NCBI GenBank assembly: GCA_029258795.1
Contig: JAPDKB010000007.1
Coordinates: 181,070 to 245,069, forward strand
Reading direction: 5' to 3'
Source: an archaeon
GTDB taxonomy: Archaea > EX4484-52 > WAPT01
Length of the DNA: 64,000 nucleotides
In this document: positions 33,891 through 41,972 of the stretch, in pieces
How positions within the stretch are numbered: position 1 is the stretch's first letter
How the letters are laid out: every line of letters begins with the position of its first letter
Translations under genes and position numbers: made by a program
Notes under the pieces: generated by a model
The model's input: only the letters and a program-made list of their open reading frames with translations
What the model was told of the DNA's origin: nothing
Databases searched by the model: none

Positions 33891-35141
33891 GTGATGAGGA
33901 TGAACCCTGATGAAATTATTGGAGAGGTTGTACATCTTACCAGGCTCCACGATCTCTGGCGCAAATACGAGTGCATAAATTTGATAGCTTCTGAAAACAT
34001 TATGTCCCCGAAAGCAGAAGAGCTTTATATCAACGACATGATGCACCGCTATGCTGAAGGACTGCCGTTCAAGCGGTACTATCAGGGTCACAAGTATCTC
34101 GATGAAGTGGAGGTAAAAGCGCAGCAGCTCATGGCCGGGCTTTTCAATGCCGCACATGTTGATTTGCGCCCCTTAAGCGGCACGATAGCTAACCTTGCTG
34201 TCTTTGTCGCGTTTCTGGAAAACGGGAATAAGGTTGCTGCGCTTGACGTCCCTCACGGCGCTCACGTCTCTCACACGATTCATGGCGCGTTGGGATTGAG
34301 GGATGTGGAGGTGCTGCAGCTGCCGTTTGATAAGGAAAGAATGAACATAGATGTTGATAAGGCGGTAAAGCTTGTGGAGCAGGAAAAGCCAGATATGATT
34401 ATTCTGGGGGCGTCGCTATTCCTTTTCCCGCATCCAGTAAAAGAGATAAGCGATGCCGCCAAGAGTTATGGAGGGCTTGTTGTGTATGATGCCGCCCATG
34501 TACTCGGATTGATAGCGGGTAAGCAGTTCCAGCAGCCATTTGAGGAGGGAGCAGATGTGGTCACGAGCTCAACCCACAAAACCTTCCCCGGCCCGCAGGG
34601 CGGCGTGATAATGGCTGCTGAGCATGTTGATTTCGAGAGGGTGCAGAAGGCGATATTTCCAAAACTTGTGTGCAATCACCACATCCACCGGCTCCCTGCT
34701 TTGGCTCAGACCGCCTGGGAGATGTGGAGGTATGGTGAAGCTTACGCCAGACAAACAATAAAGAACGCCAAAGCGTTGGCTGAGAAGCTGTCTGAGCTGG
34801 GCTTTAAAGTGCTGGCTGAAGAGCATGGATTTACCGAAAGCCATCAGGTTGTGATAGATGTGAGGGAGTACGGTGGCGGAAAGGTTAACGCTGAGAAGCT
34901 GGAAGCAAACAACATCATAGCCAATAAAAACATGATTCCGGGAGATGAGGCAAGCAGCGAGACCATGAAGAATCCTTCCGGCATAAGGATCGGCACGCAG
35001 GAGATGACGAGATGGGGCTGCAAGGAGAAGGACATGGAGGCAATAGCGGAGTTCATACATCGTGTTGTGGTCAAGGAAGAGAATGTGAAGGATGATGTAA
35101 TGGAGTTCAGAAAGAGTTTTAGGGAGGTGCGCTACTGCTGA
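33891..35141 (+). CDS. glyA: Serine hydroxymethyltransferase
   Basis: PLP enzyme interconverting serine and glycine with transfer of a one-carbon unit to a pterin. INLIASENIMSPKAEE and HRYAEGLPFKRYYQG are the N-terminal SHMT marks; the PLP lysine is in SSTHKTFPGPQGG, about residue 230. About 416 residues, archaeal-length. GTG 33891, ATG 33894 and ATG 33900 are possible starts; a TTTTAATTAA box centred near 33866 favours the first two as leaderless starts. The stop overlaps the ATG of a DUF4346 gene (TGATG). Confidence 0.95.
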   Translation: MMRMNPDEIIGEVVHLTRLHDLWRKYECINLIASENIMSPKAEELYINDMMHRYAEGLPFKRYYQGHKYLDEVEVKAQQLMAGLFNAAHVDLRPLSGTIANLAVFVAFLENGNKVAALDVPHGAHVSHTIHGALGLRDVEVLQLPFDKERMNIDVDKAVKLVEQEKPDMIILGASLFLFPHPVKEISDAAKSYGGLVVYDAAHVLGLIAGKQFQQPFEEGADVVTSSTHKTFPGPQGGVIMAAEHVDFERVQKAIFPKLVCNHHIHRLPALAQTAWEMWRYGEAYARQTIKNAKALAEKLSELGFKVLAEEHGFTESHQVVIDVREYGGGKVNAEKLEANNIIANKNMIPGDEASSETMKNPSGIRIGTQEMTRWGCKEKDMEAIAEFIHRVVVKEENVKDDVMEFRKSFREVRYC

Positions 35142-35473
35142 TGCTTCCCCACAAGATATTTGAGATAAAAGCTGAGAAGCACAGCGAGGCAGAAATAAAG
35201 CTGGACAAGCATTTCTTCGTTATAAACGTTGATCATGAATCAAAGGAAATCGTGGTTGAAGCTTATGAATATCTGGGCACGGAAACAAGACCGGGGAGTG
35301 GAAAGCTGAAGTTCATCTTCAGGGGGAAGAATGGTATAGATCTTTTTCGCACAATACTTAAGTATGACCTCGTGAGCATGCTGGATCATGCTGCATATCT
35401 GGGCTATGAGCTTGCCAGAGCCGAGGAATGCCTGAAATCCGGCAAAAAGTACGTGCAGGACGAGAACGGATAA
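35141..35473 (+). CDS. DUF4346 protein
   Basis: A 110-residue single DUF4346 domain. The signature is LVSMLDHAAYLGYELARAEE followed by SGKKYVQDE. In methanogens and some bacteria this domain is joined to MtrA-like or pterin-binding proteins. Here it is separate and its start codon overlaps the SHMT stop by one base, so both are co-translated. That coupling ties it to one-carbon transfer; the molecular role is unknown. Confidence 0.78.
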   Translation: MLPHKIFEIKAEKHSEAEIKLDKHFFVINVDHESKEIVVEAYEYLGTETRPGSGKLKFIFRGKNGIDLFRTILKYDLVSMLDHAAYLGYELARAEECLKSGKKYVQDENG

Positions 35474-35506
35474 TGCTAAACATTTCTCTTCAGCAATTTT
35501 GCTCGA

Positions 35507-35866
35507 TCACTGCTTCACTCTAAAAACATGGGCGGTTCCATTCTCCTTGTATATGAGTTCCTTGAATCTCGCTCCTGACGGCACGAGATAGATGCGAAGG
35601 AAGTAGTCCTTCACCCTGTCAAACTCAACCTCCCTGCCGTTTGAAAGCGCGCTTTCTATCACGGGCCATAAAGTTTCTTTGTCGTAGAGAGAAAGCCATT
35701 GAGCCAAGGTGCCCCGCACTACCTTTCCATTCTTTTGGGCTTCATATTTCAGCTCAAGATATATCTCTCCCGCCAAGACGCCCACTTCCATTTTGGATGA
35801 ACCACAATATATAATTTTCCTTTCAGAAAGCAAGTCTGCTGTGCATTCGTCGAATTGAAAAATCAA
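35507..35866 (-). CDS. Uncharacterised protein
   Basis: A 119-residue soluble protein without a recognised family. The middle part (VGVLAGEIYLELKYEAQKNG, TLAQWLSLYDKETLWPVIES) looks alpha/beta and a closing strand TAHVFRVK follows. The start at TTG 35866 is uncertain: it is the first usable codon after an in-frame stop and lies close to the TATA box shared with the plus-strand small gene; ATG 35791 is the conservative alternative. Confidence 0.55.
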   Translation of the reverse strand: MIFQFDECTADLLSERKIIYCGSSKMEVGVLAGEIYLELKYEAQKNGKVVRGTLAQWLSLYDKETLWPVIESALSNGREVEFDRVKDYFLRIYLVPSGARFKELIYKENGTAHVFRVKQ

Positions 35867-35895
35867 GGGAAAGAAGAATACACGCCAGAATACAA

Positions 35896-35906
35896 ATTTT
35901 TATATA
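35896..35906. promoter_or_regulatory. TATA region between divergent genes
   Basis: TTTTATATATG lies between the minus-strand gene (start near 35866) and the small plus-strand gene (ATG 35942). Spacing suits both directions. Confidence 0.5.
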
Positions 35907-35941
35907 TGGCGGAGTAAGCACTTTTTAGTGAGGTGTTGCTT

Positions 35942-36040
35942 ATGATAAGGAAGGTGAAGCCGGAGGAGGAGGAGTTCATAAAGGAATGTATCTGGAACTG
36001 GGATAAGGCGAGCGAGCTTATGGAAAAATTGAAGGAGTGA
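35942..36040 (+). CDS. Possible 32-residue peptide
   Basis: ATG 35942 follows GAGGTG at 35931-35936 and a TATA box 40 nt upstream. The peptide is acidic and helical (KPEEEEFIKECIWNWDKASE, ending LMEKLKE). It is 43 nt upstream of the desulforedoxin gene in the same direction. The ribosome binding site and promoter are good; conservation is unknown. Confidence 0.45.
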   Translation: MIRKVKPEEEEFIKECIWNWDKASELMEKLKE

Positions 36041-36083
36041 TCCCTCCTATCGCCTACCCGTTCCATTATTTTAGGTGTTGGTC

Positions 36084-36209
36084 ATGTCGCGTGTTGAGGA
36101 AGTGGGGCAGAAGTTCAGATGCAATATATGCGGGAATGTGGTGGAAGTTGTTGAGGTAGGCGGCGGCACGCTTGTCTGCTGTGATGAAGAAATGGAGCTT
36201 GTGGACTAG
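36084..36209 (+). CDS. Desulforedoxin-like iron protein
   Basis: A 41-residue protein matching the desulforedoxin domain (the N-terminal domain of desulfoferrodoxin): [20 protein letters not shown] then VCCDEEME. The CxxC and adjacent CC pair are the four ligands of the Fe(SCys)4 centre. AGGTG lies about 7 nt before the ATG. In other prokaryotes desulforedoxin serves superoxide reductase; no reductase domain follows here, so it is a stand-alone electron carrier. Confidence 0.85.
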   Translation: MSRVEEVGQKFRCNICGNVVEVVEVGGGTLVCCDEEMELVD

Positions 36210-36261
36210 TTTTTAATTTTCCTGTGATTAAACACAGATTTCTCCGAAAAGGTTAGAGAAA

Positions 36262-36388
36262 ATTTTATATAAATTAACTCACTATAAATTACACCTGTTG
36301 GAAAATATTATTTTTCAGTGTTGGTAAAAAAACTCAGAAATTTTTTGTGTTTTTCCTCAAAATTACACAAAAGGGGTGAGATTTATGG
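36262..36388 (+). promoter_or_regulatory. speD promoter and leader with hairpin
   Basis: A TATATAAA-like box near 36262-36269 would start RNA around 36290, giving a leader of about 100 nt, long for this genome. An 8-bp perfect inverted repeat, TTTTGTGT (36343-36350) with ACACAAAA (36365-36372), ends right against the ribosome binding site GGGGTGAG (36373-36380). Folding could control access to it. No known riboswitch class recognised. Confidence 0.4.
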
Positions 36389-36829
36389 GTGATAGCGATG
36401 ACGAAGGGCATGCACGTAATCATGGAGCTTTACGGATGCCCTTCAGAGGCAATAGCTACGGTTTCTTCTGTAAAAGAGTTAGTGGATACTATAATTAAAG
36501 AGTCGGGAGTTAACAGGATAAGCGAGTTCTACCATCAGTTTAGGCCCCATGGTGTTACTGGCATAGTTCTGCTTGCTGAATCGCACATATCCGTACATAC
36601 ATGGCCAGAGAAGGGTTATGTTGCTCTGGATATTTATACATGTGGAAGTGCAACCAAAGCCCTCAAAGCTGCCGAGGTAGCCGTGGAGGTTTTCAGACCG
36701 AAAAAGGTTGTGAGAAAGGACATGATGCGCGGCTTGGAGCATGAGACAGAGGTGGGAAAAGCGGTGGAAGTGCAGAAGCCCGTGCTAATAAGCTCTGTTG
36801 ATGGTGCGAGAATGGAGGAAGGAATTTAA
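36389..36829 (+). CDS. speD: S-adenosylmethionine (or arginine) decarboxylase proenzyme
   Basis: Pyruvoyl enzyme for polyamine synthesis. Self-cleavage occurs between Glu 64 and Ser 65 in AESHISVHTWPE, and Cys in DIYTCG is the second catalytic residue. The core resembles SpeD; in some archaea a close relative decarboxylates arginine instead, so the substrate is open. The C-terminal tail after residue 115 is longer than usual. GTG 36389 is 8 nt after GGGGTGAG; ATG 36398 is an alternative. Confidence 0.9.
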   Translation: MIAMTKGMHVIMELYGCPSEAIATVSSVKELVDTIIKESGVNRISEFYHQFRPHGVTGIVLLAESHISVHTWPEKGYVALDIYTCGSATKALKAAEVAVEVFRPKKVVRKDMMRGLEHETEVGKAVEVQKPVLISSVDGARMEEGI

Positions 36830-36835
36830 ATTAAG

Positions 36836-37534
36836 ATGTTGAATTTTCTTGATATGATGGTCGACATCACGCTGACGCCCGAGAGCATATACAGCTCTGT
36901 TCTTTCCGAACTTAGGAAAGAGAAAAAGGAAGTTAGCGATGTGGTGGAAAATGTTTATCTCGATTATCTTTTGCCTGATGTTGCTCCCTCCGTTATAGGT
37001 TACGTTCCCGACATTGGAATCAGAGGTAACATTGACAGGTGGTGCAGGTATTTTTATTCAGGTTATGAAAAACCTGCGTCACCACCCATGTTCTTGAATC
37101 CCGTTGCTCCCTATATGCTTGATGTCTATGACCTTAAAGCAGCGGTGTATCACGAAGCGGTGCATCAAAAACAAATGCTTGCGGAACTAACCATGGATAG
37201 AAATCCGCTGGAGGAAGTGATAGAGAGGTATGTGGAGTTTGAAAATGAAAAGGAGAAGGAGATGTTCTACAGGGTGAGAGATGCGCTTTGCAGAACTCCC
37301 GAGCTGAGGCATGTGATTCTGGAGGGGGAAGCGCAGTATTTGATGAGTAGGGCATTTCCGTATGCAAGCAAGTCCATCAAGCCGTATTGGAAAGAAGAGG
37401 TTATTTACCGCTCGATGCTGGAGATGGTCAGGGGTGCTGTCAGAAAGGGTGGGAGCCCGAAAGATGTGAAGAAATACGTTGCCTTCCTCACCTATTTGTT
37501 TAAGCCAAGAACTCTTTACAGGCATGCTTCCTGA
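36836..37534 (+). CDS. Uncharacterised protein with HExxH motif
   Basis: A 232-residue soluble protein. YHEAVHQKQM at about residues 101-110 is an HExxH zinc-binding motif; a Glu in HVILEGEAQYLM about 60 residues later could be the third ligand, as in gluzincin-type metallopeptidases. It begins 6 nt after speD, so they are co-transcribed. No family recognised; peptidase activity is inference from the motif only. Confidence 0.65.
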   Translation: MLNFLDMMVDITLTPESIYSSVLSELRKEKKEVSDVVENVYLDYLLPDVAPSVIGYVPDIGIRGNIDRWCRYFYSGYEKPASPPMFLNPVAPYMLDVYDLKAAVYHEAVHQKQMLAELTMDRNPLEEVIERYVEFENEKEKEMFYRVRDALCRTPELRHVILEGEAQYLMSRAFPYASKSIKPYWKEEVIYRSMLEMVRGAVRKGGSPKDVKKYVAFLTYLFKPRTLYRHAS

Positions 37535-37628
37535 CAAATTTTTCTCTAACCCGGATTTTCTTCACCACGTGTTGATGAAAAACCGATAACCCTTAGCTTT
37601 ATATAGATTGATTGCGATGATTGTATTC

Positions 37629-40085
37629 ATGCCGGTGCTGAAAAAAATGAGGAAGAAGGACAAAAGCAAGGCATTCATTCTGTGGTTCGACGAGATAAAT
37701 CACAAGGATGTGCCTCTTGTTGGCGGAAAAAACGCGTCTCTTGGAGAGATGTATAGTGAGCTCTCCAAACAGGGTGTGAACGTACCCTACGGATTTGCGA
37801 TAACTGCTTATGCTTACGACTTCTTTGTGGAGAGAACAGGAATAAAGGACAAAATCTACGAGCTTCTGGACGGGCTTGACACGAGAAATGTGGAGGATCT
37901 CGCAAGAAGGGGTAAGGCCATAAGGGAGCTTTTCCTTCATGCAGAATTTCCGGAAGAGCTCAAAAAGGAGGTGGTGGATGCTTATCTCAAGCTCAGCCAA
38001 AGGTATGGCACGGATGCTGTCGATGTTGCCGTGAGGAGCTCGGCAACAGCGGAAGATTTGCCGGATGCAAGCTTTGCAGGGCAGCAGGAAACCTATCTAA
38101 ATGTGGTTGGGGTGGATGCGCTGCTTGACGCATGCAAGAAGTGTTTTGCCTCGCTCTTCACCGATAGGGCCATCTCCTACAGGGTGGATAAGGGGTTCGA
38201 TCACTTCAAGGTTAAGCTTTCCATAGGCGTGCAGAAGATGGTCAGGAGCGATCTCGGTGCAAGCGGAGTGATGTTCACGCTTGATACGGAAACAGGCTTC
38301 AGGAATGTGGTGCTGATAAACGGAAGCTATGGCTTGGGGGAGTATGTGGTGCAGGGCAAGGTTACGCCGGATCAATTCTACGTTTTCAAGCCCACGGTGG
38401 AGAAGGGTTACAGGCCAATTATTTCCAAAAAGCTCGGCGACAAGCGGGTTAAGCTGGTTTATGCTGAAGGTGGCGGAACAAGAGAGGAAGAGGTTAGCGA
38501 GGAGGAAAGAAAGCGATTCTGTCTGAGTGATGATGAGATCCTGCAGCTTGCGAGATGGGGTGTGATAATCGAAAAGCATTATTCTAAAAAGCTCGGCAGG
38601 GCGCAGCCGATGGACATAGAGTGGGCCAAAGATGGCATTACAGGAGAATTATTTATAGTGCAGGCAAGGCCGGAGACCGTGCACTCGCAGAAGGACGTGA
38701 ACGTGATAGAATATTATCATCTTGATGAAAGCGGGAAAGTGCTTGTTGAGGGTCTTGCCGTAGGATCGAAGATAGCCACAGGAAGAGTTCGTGTGATTGA
38801 GGATGTAAGCAGGATGCATGAGTTTCAGGAAGGAGAAATACTTGTGACAGACATAACTGATCCTGACTGGGAGCCGATAATGAAGATCGCCTCAGCCATA
38901 GTGACCAACAGAGGTGGAAGAACCAGCCATGCGGCCATAGTGGCTAGAGAGCTTGGCATTCCGGCCGTGGTTGGTACGGGAATAGCCACGCAGGTGCTCA
39001 AGACCGGGCAGGAAGTGACGGTGAGCTGTGCAGAGGGAGAGAAAGGAAAGGTGTATGAGGGCAAGCTGAAATATGAAGTTAGGCGCATCCATGTGGATAA
39101 GATCCCGAACACCCGCACGATGATAACTCTGAACGTCGGCGAGCCGGAGAAAGCTTTTGCGTATTCCTTTTTGCCGAATGATGGGGTGGGGCTTGCAAGA
39201 GAGGAGTTCATAATAAACGACTGGATCAAGATTCATCCGAACGCATTGCTGGAATTTGACAGGCTGAGAGAGCTGGGAGCTGATGAGGAAACGATAAGAA
39301 AGATTGAAGAGCTGACCGCTGGCTATGAGGATAAGAAACAGTACTTTGTGGACAAGCTTGCTGAAGGCATAGGCATGATCGCTGCAGCATTTTATCCGAA
39401 AGAGGTCATCGTGCGCTTCTCCGACTTCAAGAGTAATGAGTATGCAAGGCTTATTGGCGGGCATCTCTTCGAGCCGAAGGAAGAGAACCCCATGCTGGGG
39501 TGGAGGGGGGCATCGCGCTACTACTCCGAAAAGTTCAGATTTGCTTTTGCTCTTGAGTGTAAAGCTATAAAGAAGGTGCGCGACGAATTCGGCCTAAAGA
39601 ATGTGAGCGTTATGATACCCTTCTGCCGCACGGTGTATGAAGCTGAACGTGTAATTCAGGAGCTCAAGCTGAACGGGTTGAAGCGCGGAGAAAATGGCCT
39701 GAAAGTTTACGTGATGTGTGAGATTCCATCCAACGTTGTTCTGGCTGAGAAGTTCTTGGAATACTTTGACGGCTTTTCAATAGGCACGAACGATCTAACA
39801 CAGCTCACGCTCGGTCTTGACAGGGATTCGGAGCTCGTCTCCTATCTCTACGATGAGAGGAATGAAGCGGTTAAAAAGCTGGTGGAGATTGCGATAAAGA
39901 AAGCTCACAAGATGGGCAAGAAGATCGGGATATGCGGAGATGCTCCATCCACCCATCCCGATTTTGCGAGATTTCTGGTGGACTGCGGCATAGATTACAT
40001 TTCCGTTAGCCCTGACGTCGTGCTGAAGACGAGGATGATAGTGGCTAAGGAGGAGAAAACGCTGGGGAAACGGGTTAAGCGTTGA
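37629..40085 (+). CDS. ppsA: Phosphoenolpyruvate synthase
   Basis: Converts pyruvate and ATP to PEP, AMP and phosphate, the entry to gluconeogenesis. From the N-terminus: ATP-binding domain (VPLVGGKNASLGEMYSEL, RSSATAEDLPDASFAGQQET), the phosphohistidine domain with GGRTSHAAIVARELGIPAV (His about residue 433), and the PEP-binding barrel with GTNDLTQLTLGLDRDS and the catalytic-loop IGICGDAPS. ATG 37629 is centred 27 nt after a TTATATAG box near 37598-37605, so I take it as the leaderless start, giving 818 residues; a frame start at 37608 lies in the promoter. Confidence 0.95.
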   Translation: MPVLKKMRKKDKSKAFILWFDEINHKDVPLVGGKNASLGEMYSELSKQGVNVPYGFAITAYAYDFFVERTGIKDKIYELLDGLDTRNVEDLARRGKAIRELFLHAEFPEELKKEVVDAYLKLSQRYGTDAVDVAVRSSATAEDLPDASFAGQQETYLNVVGVDALLDACKKCFASLFTDRAISYRVDKGFDHFKVKLSIGVQKMVRSDLGASGVMFTLDTETGFRNVVLINGSYGLGEYVVQGKVTPDQFYVFKPTVEKGYRPIISKKLGDKRVKLVYAEGGGTREEEVSEEERKRFCLSDDEILQLARWGVIIEKHYSKKLGRAQPMDIEWAKDGITGELFIVQARPETVHSQKDVNVIEYYHLDESGKVLVEGLAVGSKIATGRVRVIEDVSRMHEFQEGEILVTDITDPDWEPIMKIASAIVTNRGGRTSHAAIVARELGIPAVVGTGIATQVLKTGQEVTVSCAEGEKGKVYEGKLKYEVRRIHVDKIPNTRTMITLNVGEPEKAFAYSFLPNDGVGLAREEFIINDWIKIHPNALLEFDRLRELGADEETIRKIEELTAGYEDKKQYFVDKLAEGIGMIAAAFYPKEVIVRFSDFKSNEYARLIGGHLFEPKEENPMLGWRGASRYYSEKFRFAFALECKAIKKVRDEFGLKNVSVMIPFCRTVYEAERVIQELKLNGLKRGENGLKVYVMCEIPSNVVLAEKFLEYFDGFSIGTNDLTQLTLGLDRDSELVSYLYDERNEAVKKLVEIAIKKAHKMGKKIGICGDAPSTHPDFARFLVDCGIDYISVSPDVVLKTRMIVAKEEKTLGKRVKR

Positions 40086-40091
40086 GATCTA

Positions 40092-40428
40092 TCACGCCAC
40101 CACAAAATGATCCTCCTCGCTCCACGGAGGTATGCTTATCACGTAAAGTTTGAGTGGTGTGCCGTCCTTGATTTTGTGCTTTATTCCGGGCTTGATGTGT
40201 GCCACCATGCCCCCCCTTCAGCTTGAATTCCCTATCATCGAGAATGAGTGTGCCCTCACCACCAACCACCAGGTAAATTTCCTGTGTGCTGTTGTGGTAA
40301 TGAAGCTTCGATTCCTTAACTTCCGCATAAGCAAGCCCAAAACTCCTGAAATCTCCGAGCTCCCAGATTTTCTCGCTGCCGAGATCCACAAAATTCCCAT
40401 CTTTGTTGTGATACACGCAATCTTTCAT
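40092..40428 (-). pseudogene. Cupin domain protein, frameshifted in a G7 run
   Basis: Small single-domain cupin. ATG 40428 gives a normal start; HYHNSTQEIYLVVGGEGTLI is the first cupin motif (metal His and Glu). In the run of seven C on the plus strand (40210-40216) the frame breaks. Reading six instead restores GGMVAHIKPGIKHKI, the second cupin motif, through SIPPWSEEDHFVVA to a TGA at 40092-40094, for 111 residues. Uncorrected, translation continues into a non-cupin tail to 40075. Either a sequencing error, a real inactivation or a slippage site. Confidence 0.8.
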
Positions 40429-40522
40429 GAGAATTAGGAAGATGTTAAAAATTTAATCATTTTTTATTCACACGAGCTAAAAATCGAGTTCAGATCTAAC
40501 CTGTGGTGCAAGCTGTGAGCGA

Positions 40523-41098
40523 TTACTGTTGTTTTCTATATTTTAGTTGTTCCATGGTTTCTTTAGCATCTTTAACAACATTCAGACCTTCTTTTATGAT
40601 AGGTTGGTGTTCTCTGTGAATTTCTTGCCTATAAAACAAATCCAACGATCTGTACTGCAATTTCAACCGACCCACGTAACTTTTTAGATCTCTCATCTGA
40701 GCATCGCTCAGTTTCTTCCCCCTATTTTCTTTGATGTATTCCATAACCTTAGATACATTCCGTTTCAAATCTTCATAAGTACGCTGGATATTTTCTGCGT
40801 TTTCACCCTTTGGATTGTTCAATTTGCTATGGACGTATTTAGCCAGCGGTCGTGTTCTTTCTTGTGCTTCTTGAGGCGATAAGGTACCTTCTCCAGCCAG
40901 CTTATCGAGTATGCCGTATGCCATCGTTAAAGTGCCGGAAATTTCATTTAGAGAATACTTCTCCCCCGCACCATACTGCTCACTCGCTCTTTTTTCCTTA
41001 GAACTATCTCTATAACTCATAACACCCACGGCCAGAATCGCTCCGCAAAATGCCAAGCAGTAACTCATGACCATGAGAAGAATATTTATGCCGATCAT
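40523..41098 (-). CDS. Uncharacterised membrane-anchored coiled-coil protein
   Basis: ATG 41098 gives MIGINILLMVMSYCLAF and then a membrane helix continuing to ILAVGVMSYRD; an upstream ATG at 41164 would add 22 polar residues. The remaining 150 or so residues are charged and helical (LAGEGTLSPQEAQERTRPLA, YEDLKRNVSKVMEYIKE, LKSYVGRLKLQYRSLDLFYR), likely a coiled coil on one side of the membrane. No family recognised. Borders the small-gene island. Confidence 0.6.
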   Translation of the reverse strand: MIGINILLMVMSYCLAFCGAILAVGVMSYRDSSKEKRASEQYGAGEKYSLNEISGTLTMAYGILDKLAGEGTLSPQEAQERTRPLAKYVHSKLNNPKGENAENIQRTYEDLKRNVSKVMEYIKENRGKKLSDAQMRDLKSYVGRLKLQYRSLDLFYRQEIHREHQPIIKEGLNVVKDAKETMEQLKYRKQQ

Positions 41099-41227
41099 AT
41101 GCTCGATGCTTAGAACGGGATTGTTTTTATGAATTTGTTTACTGTAAAATCTACATTTTAACACACAAATTTCTTGGAAAAGGAAGGATTACGCTGAAAA
41201 ATACTAAAAAGGGAAACAAGAAAAAGT

Positions 41228-41422
41228 TCAGCTCTCCATCTCTGCTTCCATTTCCTTCTTGCTGGGCTTGTAGCCGTACATCATCAGTATCTTGTTTATC
41301 CTCTCAACCTCTTTCCAGTTACCCCTGGCGAAAGCATCAGCTTTATTCCTGAGCCACTGCTGAATAAGTCTTTTCCTTTCCTCCTCACTAATCTTGACCG
41401 GAATAACCTTTTTTCTACCCAT
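41228..41422 (-). CDS. Small basic protein in RHH operon
   Basis: ATG 41422 (MGRKKVIPVKISEEERK) is placed by GAGGTGA about 8 nt upstream; ATG 41428 is too close to it. The 64-residue product has a strand (KVIPVKI), then helices (SEEERKRLIQQWLRNKADAF, GNWKEVERINKILMMYG). It follows the RHH gene by 46 nt. It could be a second small DNA-binding protein or the partner of an antitoxin-like pair; neither is proven. Confidence 0.6.
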   Translation of the reverse strand: MGRKKVIPVKISEEERKRLIQQWLRNKADAFARGNWKEVERINKILMMYGYKPSKKEMEAEMES

Positions 41423-41468
41423 AACCATCACCTCATAAACACTAACTTTTAAAAATTTTACGGAAATT

Positions 41469-41639
41469 TCACTCCATTTCCTTTTGGTATGCTCTAGCCA
41501 TCTCGATGATGGCCTCGCTTGTTGTGACACGTTTTCCTCCATTTTTGATCTGCAAATGGGAAATCACGCGGAGGAGCTGAGCATAAGCTTCACACGTTAT
41601 CTTGAGGGTCTTGTAGTTGTTGTTGGCGTCCTGACTCAT
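41469..41639 (-). CDS. Ribbon-helix-helix-like small protein
   Basis: A 56-residue protein: a strand (YKTLKITCEAYAQLL) followed by two helices (RVISHLQIKNG and TTSEAIIEMARAYQKEME), the ribbon-helix-helix layout of CopG/antitoxin-type repressors. GGTGGTG precedes ATG 41639. Three TTAGTAA boxes lie between its TATA box and start codon, as expected for autoregulation. Downstream gene is a 64-residue basic protein. RHH assignment is from pattern only. Confidence 0.65.
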   Translation of the reverse strand: MSQDANNNYKTLKITCEAYAQLLRVISHLQIKNGGKRVTTSEAIIEMARAYQKEME

Positions 41640-41657
41640 CACACCACCGGATGAAAT

Positions 41658-41691
41658 TTAGTAAATTTCTTCCCGTTAGTAATTTTAGTAA
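41658..41691. promoter_or_regulatory. Three direct TTAGTAA boxes
   Basis: Copies at 41658-41664, 41676-41682 and 41685-41691, between the minus-strand TATA box (TTTAAATA, about 41697-41704) and the RHH start codon. The first two are 18 nt apart and the last two 9 nt. Likely operator of the RHH gene. Confidence 0.5.
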
Positions 41692-41708
41692 GCAAAGTAT
41701 TTAAATGT

Positions 41709-41724
41709 TTCAGCAGTTGCTGAA
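41709..41724. promoter_or_regulatory. Palindrome TTCAGCA-GT-TGCTGAA
   Basis: A perfect 7-bp inverted repeat with 2-nt spacer, just upstream of the RHH TATA box and just after the stop of the 78-residue gene. It may be an operator or a terminator hairpin. Confidence 0.45.
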
Positions 41725-41732
41725 CATCAATG

Positions 41733-41969
41733 TTAAGGAATGTAACGATAAGCACTCACTTCTCCTTTTTCACTCTGAACCGGCTCGAATTTTCCCGTGT
41801 CTTCGAGCTTGCTCACAACGATTGCGTAGAGCTCTTTGGGACTCACTCCATGACAAACCTCATTGACATAGTTCTGGATGGTTCTTGCTGGAATCATGCC
41901 CTCTTCTTCTCCAAGTGCCAGCAACCTCTCAACTATGTAGTTCGCAAGCTCCTCCACATACTCGTCCAT
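41733..41969 (-). CDS. Uncharacterised small protein, possibly winged-helix
   Basis: A 78-residue protein: N-terminal helix (YVEELANYIVERLLALGEEE), then ARTIQNYVNEV and SPKELYAIVVSKLEDTG, and a closing strand pair (KFEPVQSEKGEVSAYRYI). The helix-helix-hairpin order resembles a winged helix. ATG 41969 is 26-27 nt from the centre of an ATATTTAAAT box (41991-42000), so leaderless. A TTACTA-N5-TAGTAA palindrome covers the start region. Confidence 0.6.
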   Translation of the reverse strand: MDEYVEELANYIVERLLALGEEEGMIPARTIQNYVNEVCHGVSPKELYAIVVSKLEDTGKFEPVQSEKGEVSAYRYIP

Positions 41970-41972
41970 ATT

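Noticed and set aside
33889-33920. GTGATGA and CTGATGA at the SHMT start considered as a C/D RNA
   Set aside because: Boxes overlap and guides would be too short; it is the coding start of SHMT.
37565-37615. TGATGA near 37573 considered as a C box of another C/D RNA
   Set aside because: No D or D' box at suitable spacing; the region is the ppsA promoter.
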